In this document: positions 60,779 through 64,000 of the stretch, piece by piece
How the letters are laid out: each line of letters begins with the position of its first letter
How positions within the stretch are numbered: the first letter of the stretch is position 1
Source of the DNA: Aquila chrysaetos chrysaetos
Taxonomy: Eukaryota > Chordata > Aves > Accipitriformes > Accipitridae
Assembly: GCF_900496995.4 (NCBI RefSeq)
Contig: NC_044004.1
Location: 7,502,001 to 7,566,000 of the forward strand
Direction: 5' to 3'
Length of the DNA stretch: 64,000 bases
Program-made: the position numbers and the translations under genes
Notes under the pieces: model-generated
What the model was told of the DNA's origin: nothing
Database searches by the model: none
What the model saw: only the letters and a program-made list of their open reading frames with translations

Positions 60779-61436
60779 CTAAATTTGAATCAAGCAAAAT
60801 TCATAGGTAGGTACTGTTTCTACCAATTTTGAGTTTGTTCTGTGATCATGTGCTAATTCTCTTCACATTTTTTTTTTCTTTTTTTTTTTAACTTGGCATG
60901 GGAGGCAGAAGGTAGGCAAGAGTTGAGCTGGCAAAGCAAGACAAGAATCATGTGAAATGCCAAGCCAACATGTGGCAATGCCAGTATATAAACATGTTTT
61001 TTAAACAGTTGATAATAAAATCAATGGTTTAACAAAACAAACGCCACCACCACCCCCAAACAAACAAGCCACAGAATTAATGTTAATTTCTTTGCTAATC
61101 CTGGAGTCCTAGAAGGGATCCTGGTACTTTGGATTCTACATCTGATGTGAGTTAAGAGCATAAATGATAGAAGTTTTAGAAGACTGGGTGTAAGACAGAG
61201 CTTATCATTGTCTTAGTAGTTAGAAAGAAATAGGAGGAAATAAAAATCCTTTATTTTGTTCTAAGGGCTAGTTTGGACAGAATGTTTCAATGAGGGAGAG
61301 CAAGGAGAAAAGCTAGTATTGTTTCACATACAACCATACAGTTGGAACAAATTCCCTACTACTTTTTATGGATCTGACTTAAAACATTCTAGTTTATGGA
61401 GGTTATGTTTTGGGTCCCCTAATAATTACCTAGATA

Positions 61437-61490
61437 AACAGAATCATAGAGTGCACACTTGTTTGGAGATACCTTTAATATGTTGACCAA
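61437..61490 (-). mobile_element. Possible CR1 3'-tail remnant
   Basis: ACAGAATCATAGAGTG, followed by TTTGGAGATACCTTTAATAT, resembles the inverse of the CR1 3' end. It is short and degraded. Confidence 0.4.
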
Positions 61491-64000
61491 GAGTTCTGTG
61501 CATAAATGGCTTCTTAAAATGGCTTAAAGTAAAATTACTTTTAAATCTGTGAGAAAGTTTGTCAGATCATAATATCTCTCCTCAATTGATTTTTATTAAT
61601 CCAGGGGAAGAAGCATCTTCTATAACCAATGAATAGAATTTTCTCCAGCTTGTTGTCCTATCTTTTAGGACTTAAAGGAAAACATATTAAATGTGGCAAA
61701 ACAAACTATTTTCTTTTTTGATATCCTTTGAACAAGCTTGTGTACTGTGGCTGGAATTATTCCAACTGGATGCTTTGTAAGCTGCTACTTTGTGTCCCAT
61801 CACATAGGCCCTTAATCATAGAGTAGTAGTGTGTCTCTTTATTATGGATCTGTCCTAGGCGCTCTCTGTTCAGTCTTCTCCAGAATTGCCTTAAAGCTAG
61901 AACAAAAGTTTCATCCTGGAACTCTGGGAACATTCTGGCCTTAGATGGGGCCGGTGATAGAGAAAACAGACATGCAGTCTGGTGGCAGAAACGGTGCGGT
62001 TTGCTTTAGTTAAGGCAAGATACATGTATGTATTTACTTTTGCCCCCATCTGTATGGGTTCTCTGCCTCAGTTCTGCTTGTTCTGCTTGCTGGTTTGGAG
62101 CATTTAGAAGTCAGACAAATATTGCTGATATCCAGGATTCTTTCCTTACCTGTGGATTTTCCTCTGAATCTTTCTGCCTCTTCCTTATACGAATTCTTTC
62201 TTTCATGCTGTTTCTCTTCAACCATAGGCCCACAGTTGATCCAGCTGTTTCTGCTGCAAGACTTTTTCCTTTTCTCTCTCATCTTAGTATTCCTGGTGGC
62301 TTTTTTGAATCTCTTGAAATCCATCACTTATACTTGTGCCCTTTTTCAGCTTCTGTGTAATTCCACTTTCTAAAGGCTTGTCAGAAAAACACACCAGGAC
62401 TGGTTCGTGAGCTGCATCTCTTCCCTCCCTCATCCAAAGATGTTCCCAGTTTAATGGGAGCTATTAAAACTCTGTTGATCCTGTCTCCAATCCAACACTT
62501 GTTTTGTCTGTGTTCATGGAGACCTGCAACTTCGTAATCTCAGCTAAGATCTCCTAGTTGAACAGTGGGGAGAAGTGCAAGTAGTCAGTCTTTAGTTAGA
62601 GAGAAGGGATGGAGAAATAATTCTGCACTTACTCAAACAACTGCTGCCAAATCCAGTTTAGCACATCCTTAAATGTTGGCCTCTTATAGTTCTACAAGGT
62701 ATTACCCAAGTATATCTGAAACATAGTTCTGTTAACATGTAATTTTAGGGTAATGATGAAAAATTTATTCATAGAACACTAAACAGAAAAATGTGCTATG
62801 GTACCATTAAATCATTTGGATAAAAGTTCTCAGGCCAGTCTGATCTTCTTGGGGTGGGGGAATTCCAGGATACAGGCTACAACAAAAAGTAATGCTGCAG
62901 TCCTTCCATCTCCAGTGTCTTAACTTGAATGAACATGGAACTGAGGAGAGGCAGAGTGGGCTACAGTAGTACAGAGCAAAGCATAAAGACTAGTGTCTAC
63001 GTCATCGTAAAGTCACTGCCTAGTAATTTTGGTATAACGTTTTGAATTGGATGCTGCTACTCAGTGTATTGTCTGTCACTAAGTCTTTGATTTTCTTTAA
63101 ATGCCTGTTCTATAAACTCAACAATATACTAAAATATATTATTGTTTCTCCTAGTTGCCTCAAAGTATAGCATGCACAGTTGATAATATGAACTTATTTC
63201 TAAGGTAACTAAACATTGTCACTTCTCATGACCCAAATGCAGGTTATGGATACAAAGGAAAAGGGGTACTAGCAGAAGACAGGATTAGGTCTTTGCCTGT
63301 ATAGGTAACAAGTGTATTTTCAAAGGGTCTTCGCTGCTTATGTGACTCTTTCACAGCATTATTTTTAAGGTTCACTATATCCTTGACCTGTGGGTTTAGT
63401 TCTTGCCTCCACGAAAAAAACATCCCTACTTTAACTACTGTTCCCTGTTTTTTAGGTAACGCACAGCATTAAAATAGATATTAAAGAACTTTGTCCTTAA
63501 ATGCATAGCTTACCTAAGCTTTCTCTAATCTGGGGTTGTGCCAATTCTTCAAATTAAAACCTTTTTACAGAATTCTGTAAACAAAGAGGTATCAGCAGAA
63601 TTAGCCTGACTTCAGGTAAAAAACGCTTCTGACTTCTCGATGTTAAATGGTTCAGAGGCTATAGAGTAAACATTCCACAATACTAATGTTGCTTCATAAG
63701 TAGGCCGGTGTTCTAGAAAACTAAATGCAAGAAATAGCCTTACCAGGATTTACATACCTTAATTATAACATTTGGTAGATGGCAGAGGGAGATTGAATAT
63801 TGTTATGCCAGCTATTTTAAGTAATACTTGATTTAAATCATGTTTCTACTAAAGTAGCGTTAAAAGGTACTCTCTAAACAAGTACTTTCATACTATGCAT
63901 TAGCATGTATACTTTTATGTTGTGATGGATTCAGTCTAGTGAGTTTTGCAGAATTTACCACTCCCAGGCTTTTCCCCCCCTGGGGACAATTAGATTGAAA

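Noticed and set aside
62028..62360. Overlapping frames of 92-110 codons in a pyrimidine-rich stretch
   Set aside because: The strong pyrimidine bias removes stop codons; the peptides are hydrophobic or Lys/Glu-rich low-complexity artefacts.
62880..62905. ACAAAAAGTAATG-like text resembling a mariner terminal repeat
   Set aside because: Only about a dozen bases match, with no second terminus or transposase remnant.

Overview
This is nuclear DNA of a vertebrate, most likely a bird. It is mostly AT-rich non-coding sequence with one long-intron gene and one CpG island. Every interspersed repeat I recognise is a CR1 LINE, and no L1 or Alu-like elements are visible, which fits an avian (possibly galliform) genome. 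I cannot name the species from sequence alone.

The only protein-coding gene I can support is the 5' two thirds of MAEA on the + strand. MAEA is a RING-type subunit of the CTLH/GID E3 ubiquitin ligase, also called macrophage erythroblast attacher. Six constitutive coding exons (12431-12499, 30277-30459, 34124-34327, 50273-50395, 53480-53556, 60096-60204) splice in frame to encode residues 1-255. A 114-base in-frame cassette exon (51271-51384) would insert 38 residues into the CTLH domain. The remaining exons, including the C-terminal RING-like domain, lie beyond the right edge.

Layout: 1-10.7 kb is non-coding left flank with a local CpG cluster at about 5.48-6.2 kb. About 10.88-13.09 kb is a strong CpG island with four CCAAT boxes in both orientations, a GGA repeat and a near-perfect TISU element on the MAEA start codon. 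The island may be a divergent promoter. Candidate minus-strand splice donors are present, and the neighbour could be CTBP1 by remembered synteny, but no exon of such a gene is proven here. Intron 1 (17.8 kb) carries two antisense CR1 copies, an old sense CR1 interrupted by a 17-bp minisatellite of about 30 copies, and long C, T and G tracts. Introns 2-6 are mostly unremarkable; intron 3 holds an internally deleted CR1 and intron 6 a pair of small palindromes.

I found no prokaryotic-style system, CRISPR array, tRNA, rRNA or virus. Most long open frames are shadows of the CpG island, the minisatellite or chance. The observations most worth a second look are the minisatellite inside the CR1, the cassette exon in the CTLH domain, the TISU start, the possible divergent transcript and the upstream CpG cluster.
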